This document shows positions 16,740 through 26,541 of a stretch of 64,000 nt of DNA, piece after piece. This stretch comes from Lacinutrix sp. GTDB taxonomy: Bacteria; Bacteroidota; Bacteroidia; Flavobacteriales; Flavobacteriaceae. Position numbers and translations under genes: made by a program. The notes below the pieces were generated by a model, which was not told the DNA's origin, searched no databases, and worked only from the letters and a program-made list of their open reading frames with translations. The number at the start of each line of letters is the position of its first letter. Position 1 is the stretch's first letter. Location: contig NZ_JAQWGS010000027.1 of NCBI RefSeq assembly GCF_029238095.1, positions 235,582-299,581 of the forward strand, given 5' to 3'.

Positions 16740-18086
16740 TTATCTATCGAACGTTAATTGTTTTGCATATTTTGTGTCGTAAAACTTAAAGTTTTTATAG
16801 GCTAATCCTCCATTTACAAATGTGTGAGAAATACGAGATTTAAAGGTTGTACCTTCAAAAGGAGACCAACCACACTTATACAAAATATTATCTTTGTTAA
16901 CAGTCCATGGATTGTTTAAATCTACTATAACCAAATCTGCATAATAGCCTTCTTTTATATATCCGCGTTTTTCTACCTCAAATAAAATAGCAGGATTATG
17001 TGCTGTTTTTTCAACGATTTTCTCGATAGAAATTTGTCCACGATGATGCATTTCTAATAGTGCTGGCAATGCGTGTTGTACTAATGGTCCTCCAGAAGGT
17101 GCTTTTGTATATACATTACTTTTCTCTTCGATTGTATGTGGTGCGTGGTCTGTTGCAATAACATCTATTCTATCGTCTAATAAAGCTTTTAATAATTGTG
17201 CTCTATCCTTCTCTGTTTTAACTGCTGGATTCCACTTTATTAATGTGCCTTTCTCGTCGTAATCTTTATCGCTAAACCATAAGTGATGAATACAAACTTC
17301 AGCAGTAATCTTCTTGTCTTTTAAAGGTATTTTATTAGTAAATAAATCTGTTTCTTTACCAGTTGATAAATGAAAGACATGCAAACGTGCTCCTGTTTTT
17401 TCTGCTAATTTAATGGCTTGAGATGAAGACAAGTAACATGCCTCTTCACTTCTAATAATTGGATGCAAATTAATTGGGATATTGTCTCCATAACGCTCTT
17501 TATAAACTTCTGTATTGGCTCTAATAGTAGCCTCATCTTCACAATGCACAGAAATTAACAAGTTTGTACTAGAAAATATTTTTTCTAAAACTTCAGGATT
17601 ATCTACCAACATATCTCCTGTAGATGAGCCTAAAAATAATTTTAAACCAGCGACTTGTTTTGGATCCACCTTAAGGATCTCTTCTAAATTATCGTTAGTG
17701 CCACCAAACATAAAAGAGTAATTAGCAAAAGACGTTTCTTTAGCAATAGCAAACTTACTGTTTAACTTTTCTATGGTTGTCGTCTGCGGATTGGTGTTTG
17801 GCATTTCTATAAAAGAAGTAATACCACCAGCAATTGCAGCTCTAGACTCTGTTTCTATATTTGCTTTATGTGTTAAACCTGGTTCTCTAAAGTGTACCTG
17901 ATCGTCAATCATTCCAGGAATAACATATTTACCTTCTGCATCAAATATATTTTCATTTGCAGATTTAGCACTTATAGAAGTATCTATTTTAGTAATAAAC
18001 TCACCTTCTATTAATATGTCTCCATTAAAAATACTGCCTTCGTTTACAATTTTAGCATTTTTAATAAGTGTGATTCTCTCGCTCAT
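16740..18086 (-). CDS. pyrC: Dihydroorotase-type cyclic amidohydrolase
   Basis: The 448-residue amidohydrolase should interconvert carbamoyl-aspartate and dihydroorotate in pyrimidine synthesis. Its metal-site strand reads [10 protein letters not shown]: the first histidine of the usual HxHFRE is glutamine (Gln63), with His65 kept. As far as I recall this is shared with other Bacteroidota dihydroorotases. [11 protein letters not shown] supplies the bridging lysine, ISVHCEDE and LHVFHLST further histidines, and IATDHAPHT the catalytic aspartate. It sits four bases after the GT2 gene. Confidence 0.9.
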   Translation of the reverse strand: MSERITLIKNAKIVNEGSIFNGDILIEGEFITKIDTSISAKSANENIFDAEGKYVIPGMIDDQVHFREPGLTHKANIETESRAAIAGGITSFIEMPNTNPQTTTIEKLNSKFAIAKETSFANYSFMFGGTNDNLEEILKVDPKQVAGLKLFLGSSTGDMLVDNPEVLEKIFSSTNLLISVHCEDEATIRANTEVYKERYGDNIPINLHPIIRSEEACYLSSSQAIKLAEKTGARLHVFHLSTGKETDLFTNKIPLKDKKITAEVCIHHLWFSDKDYDEKGTLIKWNPAVKTEKDRAQLLKALLDDRIDVIATDHAPHTIEEKSNVYTKAPSGGPLVQHALPALLEMHHRGQISIEKIVEKTAHNPAILFEVEKRGYIKEGYYADLVIVDLNNPWTVNKDNILYKCGWSPFEGTTFKSRISHTFVNGGLAYKNFKFYDTKYAKQLTFDR

Positions 18087-18090
18087 TATT

Positions 18091-18813
18091 TTATGTATTG
18101 AATAAACTTTTAAATTTCATTGAGATAACTCCAAAAATAGCTTCAGAAATAATACTGGAACTTAATTTTGATTGTCCTCTGGTTCGATCTGTAAAAATAA
18201 CTGGTACTTCTACAATTTTAAAATGTTTTGAGTAGGCTTTAAATTTCATTTCAATTTGAAACGCGTAGCCTATAAATTTAATATTTTCTAGATTAATACT
18301 TTCTAAAACACTTCTATGATAACATATAAAACCTGCAGTACTATCCATAATACGCATTCCAGTAATTATACGCACATATATTGAAGCTCCATAAGATAAG
18401 ATAATTCGACTTAAAGGCCAATTAACAACATTTATACCTTTTTTATAACGCGACCCAATACTTAATGCAGCACCTTCTTTAAAGCATGCATTGTAAAGCC
18501 TTATTAGGTCTTTTGGATTGTGAGAAAAATCGGCATCCATTTCAAAAATATACTGATACTCTCTCTTTAAACACCACTTAAAACCATGAATATAAGCGGT
18601 TCCTAATCCAGCTTTTTGCTGTCTAACTTCTAAAAACAAAGAGTCTGGATACTGCTTTTGGAGTACTCTAACTTTATTTGCGGTACCATCTGGAGAGTTA
18701 TCATCTACCACCAAAATATGAAATACCTTTTCCTGATTAAAAACAGCCAAAATAATGGCCTCTATGTTTTCAATTTCGTTATAAGTTGGTATAATTACAA
18801 CTGCGTCTTGCAT
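18091..18813 (-). CDS. Polyprenol-phosphate mannosyltransferase-like GT2 enzyme
   Basis: The 240-residue GT2 protein begins [17 protein letters not shown] and carries the nucleotide-sugar motif [12 protein letters not shown] and the catalytic-region motifs [10 protein letters not shown] and IGSRYKKG, all typical of dolichol/polyprenol-phosphate mannosyltransferases. It lacks the C-terminal membrane domain of longer relatives. It would make polyprenyl-phosphate-linked mannose (or a similar sugar) for surface glycans or protein glycosylation. It is the first gene of a three-gene operon with a promoter box 21 bases upstream. Confidence 0.9.
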   Translation of the reverse strand: MQDAVVIIPTYNEIENIEAIILAVFNQEKVFHILVVDDNSPDGTANKVRVLQKQYPDSLFLEVRQQKAGLGTAYIHGFKWCLKREYQYIFEMDADFSHNPKDLIRLYNACFKEGAALSIGSRYKKGINVVNWPLSRIILSYGASIYVRIITGMRIMDSTAGFICYHRSVLESINLENIKFIGYAFQIEMKFKAYSKHFKIVEVPVIFTDRTRGQSKLSSSIISEAIFGVISMKFKSLFNT

Positions 18814-18833
18814 TAATCGCTTTTAGATAATGG

Positions 18834-18841
18834 CAAATGTA
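18834..18841 (-). promoter_or_regulatory. -7 promoter box for the GT2-pyrC-DUF4296 operon
   Basis: The minus strand reads TACATTTG (TAnnTTTG), 21 bases upstream of the GT2 start. Confidence 0.65.
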
Positions 18842-18921
18842 CATATTTGACTTTTAGTTTTTTGTAAATATTTCTTAAAAAATGGTGTGTGTTCTTAATT
18901 ATTTTATAATAATTTTACCAG

Positions 18922-19569
18922 ATGCTAAGAGAAGTACCTTCTACCGAACTTTATACTATTTTACTTGTAATTTGTCTTGTTTTAGTTGCAATGGCAAAAC
19001 TTTTAGCTCCAAAACGATTTCAAGATTTTTTAATGTTATTAATAAACTTTAGATATTTAAAAGTTTATAAACGAGAAAAGAAATTTTTTGATTTTTTTGA
19101 AGGCTTACTGTTTGCTAATCTTTGCATTGGTCTATCAGTATTCTATATGCTGTGTCTAAATTTAAGTATTAATCTTCCTAAAAACAGCTTTTTAACTTCT
19201 TTTAAGCTTACATTAGGTATTGGAGTTTTTCTTCTTGTTAAACTAATATTGGAGCGCATAACAAGTAAAATTTTAAACATTGAAAATATTGTTTATAATT
19301 ATATTTTTCAAAAAACAAGCTATAAAAATTTCTTAGGCCTTTTATTAATACCTATAAATGCTGTTTTAGTTTATTCTTGGCACCCAAACCAAATAAACAT
19401 ATCTGTTTTCTTCTTAATATTAATAACAATTAACATTGCTGGAATAATCTTGTTTATTAAAGACAATCTTAAAACAATAAAAAAGAATTGGTTCTATTTT
19501 ATTTTGTATCTTTGCGCACTTGAAATTGCACCTTATCTTGTTTTGTATAAGTTATATACGTTACAGTAA
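18922..19569 (+). CDS. DUF4271-family membrane protein
   Basis: The 215-residue integral membrane protein has about six hydrophobic segments and the DUF4271 pattern: an early RFQDFLMLLINFRYLKVY stretch, a 'LFANLCIGLSVFY' segment and KNFLGLLLIPINAVL. DUF4271 is Bacteroidota-specific and functionally uncharacterised, but it is commonly found directly before hemD, as here, with 24 bases between them. Confidence 0.82.
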   Translation: MLREVPSTELYTILLVICLVLVAMAKLLAPKRFQDFLMLLINFRYLKVYKREKKFFDFFEGLLFANLCIGLSVFYMLCLNLSINLPKNSFLTSFKLTLGIGVFLLVKLILERITSKILNIENIVYNYIFQKTSYKNFLGLLLIPINAVLVYSWHPNQINISVFFLILITINIAGIILFIKDNLKTIKKNWFYFILYLCALEIAPYLVLYKLYTLQ

Positions 19570-19593
19570 GGCCATAAAAAAAGCTATTATTAT

Positions 19594-20340
19594 ATGAAAG
19601 TGAAAACCATTTTAGTCTCGCAACCAGAACCTAAAATTGAAAATTCGCCATATTTCGATTTGTCTGAAAGACAAAAAGTGAAAATAGACTTTCGTCCTTT
19701 TATTCACGTTGAAGGTGTCCCTTCTAAAGAAATTAGGCAACAAAAAATTGACCTTAGTAAATTTACTGCCATAATTTTAACCAGTAGAAATGCTGTCGAC
19801 CATTTTTTTAGAGTAGCTGAAGAAATGCGTTTTAAAGTACCAGATAGCATGAAATATTTTTGTCAGTCTGAAGCTGTAGCATACTATCTTCAAAAATATG
19901 TGGTTTATAGAAAACGTAAAATATATGTTGGTAAACGAACCTTTAGTGAACTTTCGCCTCTAATAAAAAAATACAAAGACGAAACCTTTTTATTACCAGC
20001 TGCCGATAAATTAAAAGAAGAAGTTCCAGAAGTATTAAACGGATTAGGTGTTAACTGGAAAGAAGCCGTTTTTTATAGAACTGTAATTAGTGATTTATCT
20101 GATTTAGAAAGCGTAACCTACGATATATTAGTATTCTTTAGCCCAAGTGGCATTGATTCTTTATTTCATAACTTTCCAGATTTTCAACAAAAAAATACTA
20201 GAATAGCTGTGTTTGGAAACACTACAATTAAAGCTGTAGAAGCAAAAGGATTAAGAGTAGACATTGCTGCACCAACTCCAGAAACACCTTCTATGACGAT
20301 GGCTCTTAAAAAGTATATAGATTCTGTAAACAAAAAATAA
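19594..20340 (+). CDS. hemD: Uroporphyrinogen-III synthase
   Basis: The 248-residue protein has the two-lobed HemD pattern: ILTSRNAVDHFFR in the first lobe, LLPAADKLKEEVPEVL, AVFYRTVISDL and the second-lobe signature LVFFSPSGIDSLFHNFP followed by RIAVFGNTTIKAVEAKGL. It closes and inverts ring D of hydroxymethylbilane in haem and corrinoid synthesis. Sequence conservation in HemD is weak in general, but these short motifs and the DUF4271 neighbour support it. Confidence 0.9.
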   Translation: MKVKTILVSQPEPKIENSPYFDLSERQKVKIDFRPFIHVEGVPSKEIRQQKIDLSKFTAIILTSRNAVDHFFRVAEEMRFKVPDSMKYFCQSEAVAYYLQKYVVYRKRKIYVGKRTFSELSPLIKKYKDETFLLPAADKLKEEVPEVLNGLGVNWKEAVFYRTVISDLSDLESVTYDILVFFSPSGIDSLFHNFPDFQQKNTRIAVFGNTTIKAVEAKGLRVDIAAPTPETPSMTMALKKYIDSVNKK

Positions 20341-20366
20341 AGTTAGTAAGTACTTATAACTTATAT

Positions 20367-20410
20367 AACAAACAAAAAGGCTTCTCTATCGAGAAGCCTT
20401 TTTGTTTGTT
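20367..20410. terminator. Bidirectional terminator between hemD and pckA
   Basis: Two perfectly complementary 20-base arms (20367-20386 and 20391-20410; core AAGGCTTCTC / GAGAAGCCTT) flank a 4-base loop TATC. Poly-T follows on both strands and serves the two convergent genes. Confidence 0.95.
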
Positions 20411-20434
20411 ACTATACTTTAAATATAAAGCACT

Positions 20435-22048
20435 TTATTCTTTTACATTAGGTGCTCCTGCTAAAATAGCATCATTAGCATTGTCCTCGAACTTTTTAAA
20501 GTTTTCTCTAAAAGAACGTGCTAATTTATCTGCAGTTTTATAATAGCCTTCATCATTGTTCCAAGATTTTCTTGGGCTTAATACTTCTGTTGGCACATTT
20601 GGGCAAATTCTTGGCTGATCTACTTTAAAAACAGAGTGTTTATGGTAGTTCCCTTTATTTGCTTCTTCTAAAGAACCATCCATAGCAGCAGTAATCATAG
20701 CTCTTGTGTACTTTAATTTCATTCTATTTCCAACACCATAAGGTCCTCCAGTCCAACCTGTGTTAACTAACCAAACTGTTACTCCTGCTTCTTGCATTTT
20801 TTTACTTAACATCTCAGCATACTTTGTTGGGTGTAAAGGCATAAATGGCGCTCCAAAACATGCCGAAAAACTTGGCACAGGCTCTGTAATTCCTGCTTCT
20901 GTTCCTGCAACTTTAGCAGTATAACCAGAGATAAAATGATAAGCAGCTTGTCCTGGTGTAAGTTTTGAAATAGGAGGTAATACACCAAAAGCATCTGCTG
21001 TTAAAAAGAATATATTTTTTGGATTTTTACCTATTGATGGTACTCTAATATTATGAATATGATGAATTGGGTAACTTACACGAGTATTTTGAGTAATAGA
21101 GGTATCTGCAAAATCTACTTCACCTTTGTCATTCATTTTTACATTCTCAAGAATAGCACCTTCTTTTATTGCTTCGAAAATTTCTGGCTCTTGTTCTTGA
21201 GAAAGATTAATGACTTTAGCATAACAACCTCCTTCGAAATTGAAAACCGTATTTTCTGCGGTCCAACCATGCTCATCATCACCAATTAAACTTCTATCTG
21301 GATCTGTAGATAAAGTTGTTTTTCCAGTTCCAGAAAGTCCAAAGAAAATAGAGGTGTCTCCATCTTTACCAACATTCGCACTACAGTGCATTGGCAAAGT
21401 GTTTTTAAATACTGGAAGAATAAAATTTAATGCAGAAAAGATGCCTTTTTTAATTTCTCCTGTATATCCAGTTCCTCCTATTAGAGCAATCTTTTTTTCA
21501 AAATTTAAAATAGCAAAATTATGTTGTCTTGTCCCATCTTCTTTAGCATCTGCCATAAAACCTGGCGCATTAACAATTGTCCATTCAGGTGAGAAATTTG
21601 CTAACTCAGCATCTGTAGGACGTAAAAACATATTGTATGCAAACATATTACTCCACGGATACTCGTTAATAACACGAATGTTCAATTTGTAATCTTCGTC
21701 TGCACAAGCAAAACTATCTCTTACAAAAACTTCTTTTTCAGACAAATAGTTTACAACCTTATCATAAAGTTTATCGAATTTATCTGCTTCAAAAGGAATA
21801 TTAATATTTCCCCACCAAACGCGATCTTTAGTTATATCATCTTTTACGATAAAACGATCCATTGGTGAGCGTCCTGTAAACTCTCCTGTATTAACAGCTA
21901 AAGCTCCAGAAGATGCTAGCACTCCTTGCCCTTTCTCAATAGTCGTTTCTTGTAATTTTTTAGGTGATAATTGGTAACGAACATTAGCGTTCTTAATACC
22001 GTATTTTTCTAACGAAATCGTTTTAGTAGATTGTGTATGGTTTACCAT
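20435..22048 (-). CDS. pckA: Phosphoenolpyruvate carboxykinase (ATP)
   Basis: The 537-residue enzyme converts oxaloacetate and ATP to phosphoenolpyruvate, the first step of gluconeogenesis. It has the kinase-1a P-loop GLSGTGKTTLS near residue 245, the metal-binding segment SLIGDDEHGW, GFMADAKEDGTR and the C-terminal NTGWTGGPYGVG nucleotide-binding region. Length is normal for the ATP-dependent type. A promoter box lies 24 bases upstream. Confidence 0.97.
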   Translation of the reverse strand: MVNHTQSTKTISLEKYGIKNANVRYQLSPKKLQETTIEKGQGVLASSGALAVNTGEFTGRSPMDRFIVKDDITKDRVWWGNINIPFEADKFDKLYDKVVNYLSEKEVFVRDSFACADEDYKLNIRVINEYPWSNMFAYNMFLRPTDAELANFSPEWTIVNAPGFMADAKEDGTRQHNFAILNFEKKIALIGGTGYTGEIKKGIFSALNFILPVFKNTLPMHCSANVGKDGDTSIFFGLSGTGKTTLSTDPDRSLIGDDEHGWTAENTVFNFEGGCYAKVINLSQEQEPEIFEAIKEGAILENVKMNDKGEVDFADTSITQNTRVSYPIHHIHNIRVPSIGKNPKNIFFLTADAFGVLPPISKLTPGQAAYHFISGYTAKVAGTEAGITEPVPSFSACFGAPFMPLHPTKYAEMLSKKMQEAGVTVWLVNTGWTGGPYGVGNRMKLKYTRAMITAAMDGSLEEANKGNYHKHSVFKVDQPRICPNVPTEVLSPRKSWNNDEGYYKTADKLARSFRENFKKFEDNANDAILAGAPNVKE

Positions 22049-22071
22049 AATTTAGTATATTGTTTAGGTTA

Positions 22072-22079
22072 CAAAATTA
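22072..22079 (-). promoter_or_regulatory. -7 promoter box for pckA
   Basis: The minus strand reads TAATTTTG (TAnnTTTG), 24 bases upstream of the pckA ATG. Confidence 0.6.
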
Positions 22080-22112
22080 CACATTATTCTAAGAATGTTG
22101 TATAAATATGCG

Positions 22113-22502
22113 TTAATTCTTATAGCTTTTTACAAAGTTTATTAATAATATAAGCCATGCTATAATAAGTAATAATCCTCCTAGAGGTGTTATAAAGCCT
22201 ATAACTTTAAAGTCAATTGTAGTAAGCGTATTGGTCGCTAAGGCGAAGATAGAACCTGAAAAAAACAAAACTCCAACACTAATCAAATAAAAAATTATTT
22301 TTTTATTTTTTTCTGAAACACCTCCAATATTTCCAATTATTAGTAGCAAAAGTGCATGATACATTTGATAACGCACTCCTGTTTCAAAAGAGTGCATAGC
22401 TTGAACAGAAATTTTAGGTTTAAGACCATGAGCTGCAAAAGCACCAATTGCTATTGCAAAGAGGCCAAAAACCGAACCTAATATTAATATTTTTTTGTTC
22501 AT
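22113..22502 (-). CDS. DUF423-family small membrane protein
   Basis: The 129-residue protein has four hydrophobic segments and the DUF423 signature: GAFAAHGLKP near residue 22, then FETGVRYQMYHALLLL and a GSIFALA segment. The family is widespread and its function is unknown. It is divergent from the saccharopine dehydrogenase-like gene. Confidence 0.88.
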   Translation of the reverse strand: MNKKILILGSVFGLFAIAIGAFAAHGLKPKISVQAMHSFETGVRYQMYHALLLLIIGNIGGVSEKNKKIIFYLISVGVLFFSGSIFALATNTLTTIDFKVIGFITPLGGLLLIIAWLILLINFVKSYKN

Positions 22503-22591
22503 ATATATTTATTATTTGGGTTTTTATAACGTTTACATTTTAGTACTTTCGTTGAAACAAAATTAAGGAATACTAGTATAAAAAATTCATT

Positions 22592-23956
22592 ATGAGAAAC
22601 ATTTTAGTTATTGGATCGGGAAAATCTGCTTCATACTTAATAAAATATCTGTTAGACAAATCTGAAACCGAAAACCTTCATATAACAGTTGGCGATTTAA
22701 ACATTGTAAACGCATCTAAGCTAACTGGTGAGCATAAAAATGCAACTGCTATAACTCTAGATGTCTTTAATACTAAATCTCGTGAAGATGCTGTGAAAAC
22801 AGCAGATATAGTTATTTCTATGCTGCCTGCACGTTTTCATATTGAAGTAGCAAAAGACTGTATTACCTTTAGAAAAAATATGGTTACGGCTTCTTATGTA
22901 AGTGATGAAATGCAAGCTTTAGATGGTGAAGCAAAAAGTAAAGGCCTCGTGTTTATGAATGAGATTGGAGTGGATCCTGGAATCGACCATATGAGTGCCA
23001 TGCAAGTAATAGATCGTATTGAAGCAGATGGTGGAAAACTAATTTTATTCGAATCTTTTACAGGTGGCTTAGTTGCTCCAGAAAGCGATAATAATTTATG
23101 GAACTATAAATTTACTTGGAACCCAAGAAATGTAGTACTAGCTGGACAAGGTAGTGCCGCAAAATTTTTACAAGAAGGCACCTATAAATACATACCTTAC
23201 AATCGTTTATTTAGGCGTACAGAATTTTTAGAAGTTGATGGTTTTGGTCGTTTTGAAGCTTATGCTAATAGAGACTCTCTAAAATATCAAGATATTTATG
23301 GTCTTGAGGATATAAAAACATTATACCGTGGAACAATAAGACGTGTAGGCTTTAGTCGTGCTTGGAATGTATTTGCTGCATTAGGCATGACAGATGATAG
23401 CTACACAATAGATGATAGTGAGAACATGAGTTATCGAGATTTTGTTAATTCATTTTTACCATACAGTCCAACAGATTCTGTTGAAATAAAGTTTAGACAC
23501 GCACTTAAAATAGATCAAGACGATATTGTTTGGGATAAATTTGAAGAATTAGACATTTTTAGTCCAACAAAAATGGTAGAGCTTAAAAAAGCAACACCTG
23601 CTCAAATTTTACAAAAAATACTTATGGACAGCTGGTCTTTAGACCCAACAGATAAAGATATGATTGTAATGTACCATAAATTTGGTTACGAATTAAATGG
23701 TAAAAAACATCAAATAGATGCTACTATGGTTACTTTAGGAGAAGACCAAACCTATACTGCAATGGCTAAAACAGTAGGTTTACCAGTTGCTATAGCTGCA
23801 ATGGCCATACTAAATAAAAAAATAACAACACCTGGAGTTTTAAGACCAATTACAAAAGAAGTTTACGAGCCTATTTTAGAAGAGCTCGAAGATTTCGGAA
23901 TTGTTTTTAATGAGAAAAAAGTACCATACTTAGGCTATAATTCTTTAAATATATAG
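22592..23956 (+). CDS. Saccharopine dehydrogenase-family oxidoreductase
   Basis: The 454-residue protein begins with a Rossmann motif, NILVIGSGKSASYL, and continues with NEIGVDPGIDHMSAMQVID, the saccharopine dehydrogenase/reductase catalytic domain signature. The length matches saccharopine reductase-type enzymes, which link lysine and 2-aminoadipate semialdehyde. A role in lysine breakdown would fit the glutaryl-CoA dehydrogenase-like gene at the window start, but that link is inferred. The Lrp-family regulator 229 bases downstream may control it. A hairpin (TTTTTTTAC/GTAAAAAAA) lies between them around 24007-24039. Confidence 0.88.
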   Translation: MRNILVIGSGKSASYLIKYLLDKSETENLHITVGDLNIVNASKLTGEHKNATAITLDVFNTKSREDAVKTADIVISMLPARFHIEVAKDCITFRKNMVTASYVSDEMQALDGEAKSKGLVFMNEIGVDPGIDHMSAMQVIDRIEADGGKLILFESFTGGLVAPESDNNLWNYKFTWNPRNVVLAGQGSAAKFLQEGTYKYIPYNRLFRRTEFLEVDGFGRFEAYANRDSLKYQDIYGLEDIKTLYRGTIRRVGFSRAWNVFAALGMTDDSYTIDDSENMSYRDFVNSFLPYSPTDSVEIKFRHALKIDQDDIVWDKFEELDIFSPTKMVELKKATPAQILQKILMDSWSLDPTDKDMIVMYHKFGYELNGKKHQIDATMVTLGEDQTYTAMAKTVGLPVAIAAMAILNKKITTPGVLRPITKEVYEPILEELEDFGIVFNEKKVPYLGYNSLNI

Positions 23957-24185
23957 CGTTGTGGCTTTACCTAGCATGCAAAAGCATTGTCTTGGCCGCA
24001 CTTTAAGTTATATTTTTTTACCATATATGTTAGTAAAAAAAAGATGCCACTTCTATTGCTAGCACACCCTTTAAAGTATAGTAATTATGTAAAAGTTTTA
24101 GTTTCATACTATTTTAGTACTTTTATGTTATAATTTAAAATACAAACCATTTTTTCTAATTATAGAAAACAAAAGCAAAGGCTAA

Positions 24186-24656
24186 ATGAAAGTAATAAAT
24201 AAAAACATTCATATAGATGGTATAGATAAAAAGATACTTCGTGCTTTAATGGCAGATGCTAGAACTTCTGTACTAGAAATAGCTCGACAAGTAGGTATTT
24301 CTGGAGCTGCAATACACCAACGTTTGCGTAAACTAGAAAAGTCTGGTTTAATAACAGGTTCAAAATTTATTATTAACCCAAAAATTTTAGGCTACACTAC
24401 AATGGCATTTGTTGGTATATACCTAGACAAAGCCATAAGTAATCCACAAGCAGTAAAACAACTCGAAAAAATACCAGAAGTTTTAGAATGCCATTACACT
24501 ACTGGAAACTGGAGTATTTTAATTAAAATCCTTTGTAAAGATAACGCACATTTAATGCATTTATTAAATAACGATATCCAATCTATTGCTGGTGTATCTA
24601 GAACAGAAACCTTTATATCTCTTGATCAACAGATTGAAAGGCAAATTAAGATATAA
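24186..24656 (+). CDS. Lrp/AsnC-family transcriptional regulator
   Basis: The 156-residue protein has an N-terminal winged helix-turn-helix (IDKKILRALMADARTSVLEI, then GISGAAIHQRLRKLEKSGLI) and a C-terminal RAM/AsnC ligand domain with LECHYTTGNWSILIKI. Lrp-family proteins sense amino acids and form octamers on DNA. The saccharopine dehydrogenase-like gene upstream suggests that lysine or a related amino acid may be sensed; this is inference. Confidence 0.93.
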   Translation: MKVINKNIHIDGIDKKILRALMADARTSVLEIARQVGISGAAIHQRLRKLEKSGLITGSKFIINPKILGYTTMAFVGIYLDKAISNPQAVKQLEKIPEVLECHYTTGNWSILIKILCKDNAHLMHLLNNDIQSIAGVSRTETFISLDQQIERQIKI

Positions 24657-24690
24657 AAAAGCTCCTAATTAAAAAATTAGGAGCTTTTTT
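24655..24690 (+). terminator. Intrinsic terminator of the Lrp-family gene
   Basis: Perfect 16-base arms (AAAAAAGCTCCTAATT / AATTAGGAGCTTTTTT) surround an AAAA loop. The stem starts within the stop codon. Confidence 0.95.
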
Positions 24691-24810
24691 GTAAAAATAA
24701 TTTAATTGTAATAATTTACTGCTTAAAACAGAGTCTAAAAACGTTGCTAGCTTGGTTATTTATGGCTTAAAAAACAAATTAGTGTCTTTAGAAAACGACT
24801 CGTTTTAAAA

Positions 24811-24837
24811 CAAAAAAACACCTATTTCTAGGTGTTT
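24811..24837 (-). terminator. Intrinsic terminator of the YugP-like protease gene
   Basis: On the minus strand AAACACCTA and TAGGTGTTT pair around a 4-base loop and are followed by T4-plus. A separate AT-rich inverted repeat AAAACGA-C-TCGTTTT lies just downstream around 24792-24806. Confidence 0.85.
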
Positions 24838-24857
24838 AATCTCTTAATTTCTTAAAA

Positions 24858-25568
24858 TTAATCTCTTGCTCCAAAAACTTGTAAAGCCCAATATAATAAA
24901 GAAGCAATAGCACCAATTGCGGCAACTAAATAGGTTCTTGCTGCCCATTTAAGGGCATCTTCAGAACCTTTATATTCTTCTTGAGATACAATGTTCTTAT
25001 TTTTTAACCAAGCCAAAGCACGATTACTAGCATCATACTCTACTGGTAAAGTAACAACACTAAATAAAGTAGCAAAAGCCATCATTATTAAACCTGCAAT
25101 AGCAACATACTGTCCTGCAGCACCAAGAGCATTTGAAGCCATAAGTGCAACGCCTCCAAAAACTATCCATTGCGACATGCTTGATGTTACTTGAACAACT
25201 GGCACTAATTTAGAACGCATGGTTAAGTATTGGTATGCTGTTGCATGTTGCACAGCATGTCCCACTTCGTGAGCAGCAACTGCTGCTGCTGCTGCATTAC
25301 GCTGGTTATAAACGGCTTCGCTTAAATTAACTGTTTTGTTTGTTGGATTGTAGTGATCTGTTAAACGTCCTGGAGTAGAAATTACCTCAACATCTCTAAT
25401 ACCATGGTCTGCCAACATTTTTGTTGCTATCTCTGCACCACTCATACCATTTCTTAATTGTACTCTAGAATACTTAGCAAATTTCTTTTTTAACTGGTTA
25501 CTAACCAACCAACTTACTAAAGAAATGGCTCCAATTAGGATATAGTAGCCTGTATAACCTATCATCAT
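24858..25568 (-). CDS. YugP-type neutral zinc metallopeptidase (membrane)
   Basis: The 236-residue protein has an N-terminal membrane segment, the zinc-binding motif HEVGHAVQH (residues 100-108), and further hydrophobic segments in the C-terminal half. This is the Zn_peptidase_2/YugP pattern. The RNGMSGAEIATKMLADHGI segment after the first helix is also typical. It is presumed to be a membrane-bound protease; substrates are unknown. Confidence 0.9.
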   Translation of the reverse strand: MMIGYTGYYILIGAISLVSWLVSNQLKKKFAKYSRVQLRNGMSGAEIATKMLADHGIRDVEVISTPGRLTDHYNPTNKTVNLSEAVYNQRNAAAAAVAAHEVGHAVQHATAYQYLTMRSKLVPVVQVTSSMSQWIVFGGVALMASNALGAAGQYVAIAGLIMMAFATLFSVVTLPVEYDASNRALAWLKNKNIVSQEEYKGSEDALKWAARTYLVAAIGAIASLLYWALQVFGARD

Positions 25569-25644
25569 ATTTTTTTTATTTAAAATTTACAAAATAAATA
25601 TAGCAAAAAGTAAGCCAATTTTCGTTTAAGAAAATTTGTCAGTT

Positions 25645-26166
25645 TTACTGTTTTATTAGGTGTGCTTTTTGGGTTACTGTAATTGGATAACTAATAACTT
25701 CTATATCATCTTCTATCGCTTTAGTAACTGTTTTAGCATTTTTACCAGAGAATATAATTTCAAAAGTCATATAATCTGGAAAGAAAGCTTCTGTTGTCAT
25801 TAACAAATTGCCTTGTACTTCAAAAACATTATAAAGGACATTATCTACTAATTTAGCACCTAAGATAATACCATTATTTTCGTCTATAACATATTCTCCT
25901 TTGTCTTTATCTATGGTTTTTAAGGTATAATTTCTATCGTTGCGTTTACCATCAAAAATATAAACAATTTTATAGTTATAAACTCCTGTAGAGTCTGTAG
26001 AAGTGAGATGAAATTCCATGCCAATATTTTGTTTGCCTTTGGTATTGGTTATTTCTAGGTCGCCTTTATAAACACCAAAATAATCTTCTGGAAATGTTAA
26101 GGTTTTATCTTGCGCTTTCGCGGAAACACTGAGAAGTACTATTATTACGAGAAGAATGCGTTTCAT
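25645..26166 (-). CDS. Hypothetical secreted protein, 173 residues
   Basis: I do not recognise this family. The protein has a clear signal peptide (MKRILLVIIVLLSVSAKAQ) and a beta-rich mature part with alternating polar and hydrophobic strands (for example GVYKGDLEITNTKGKQ and YNYKIVYIFDGKRN), which suggests a lipocalin-like or beta-barrel fold. It is on the same strand as leuS and the 118-residue gene, 18 bases downstream of the latter, and may be co-transcribed. Confidence 0.75.
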   Translation of the reverse strand: MKRILLVIIVLLSVSAKAQDKTLTFPEDYFGVYKGDLEITNTKGKQNIGMEFHLTSTDSTGVYNYKIVYIFDGKRNDRNYTLKTIDKDKGEYVIDENNGIILGAKLVDNVLYNVFEVQGNLLMTTEAFFPDYMTFEIIFSGKNAKTVTKAIEDDIEVISYPITVTQKAHLIKQ

Positions 26167-26184
26167 AATTAAACATTTATAACG

Positions 26185-26541
26185 TTAGTTTTGGTAAGAA
26201 TGAATAACGTTTACCACAATCTCGTCCTCAAAAATAACAATAAGTGTTTCTTCCTTTGCTTCAAAAAAAGTTGGTGCTGAGCCTAACGAATAGACCAAAT
26301 GGTCCTTACCTTTTAATGTGGACGCTTTAGTAACATTACCTAGTAACGTAATTATTTCAGGTTTTGTTTTACCATAAAACATATTACTGTTAATAATATT
26401 CTTAGCCATAAGGTAACGCTTAGAAGGACTTGCTTGCCACTCTACTTGCTTAAATTGCTTTTCATTAGCATCAATAACAAAATAACTAATAACGCCTGCT
26501 AAAAGTAAAACACCTACAAATATTACTATTTTTTTACCCAA
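26185..26541 (-). CDS. Hypothetical membrane-anchored protein, 118 residues, BamE/SmpA-like pattern
   Basis: The protein has one N-terminal membrane segment (residues 4-23) and a small external domain. The sequence NMFYGKTKPEIITLLGNV, then HLVYSLGSAP and a LIVIFEDEIVV strand, resembles the SmpA/BamE-like 'start with a turn, helix, LG' pattern of a small two-layer fold. This is a structural resemblance only. The start overlaps the leuS end by eight bases, which suggests translational coupling. Confidence 0.7.
   Translation of the reverse strand: MGKKIVIFVGVLLLAGVISYFVIDANEKQFKQVEWQASPSKRYLMAKNIINSNMFYGKTKPEIITLLGNVTKASTLKGKDHLVYSLGSAPTFFEAKEETLIVIFEDEIVVNVIHSYQN

Noticed and set aside
21240..21692. 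Long open frames opposite pckA, leuS, mrp and other genes
   Set aside because: They lie wholly inside well-identified genes on the other strand and show no recognisable protein features, promoters or starts.
24792..24806. AAAACGA-C-TCGTTTT inverted repeat between the Lrp-family and YugP-like genes
   Set aside because: It lies between convergent genes next to two strong terminators and is too short to suggest a separate role.
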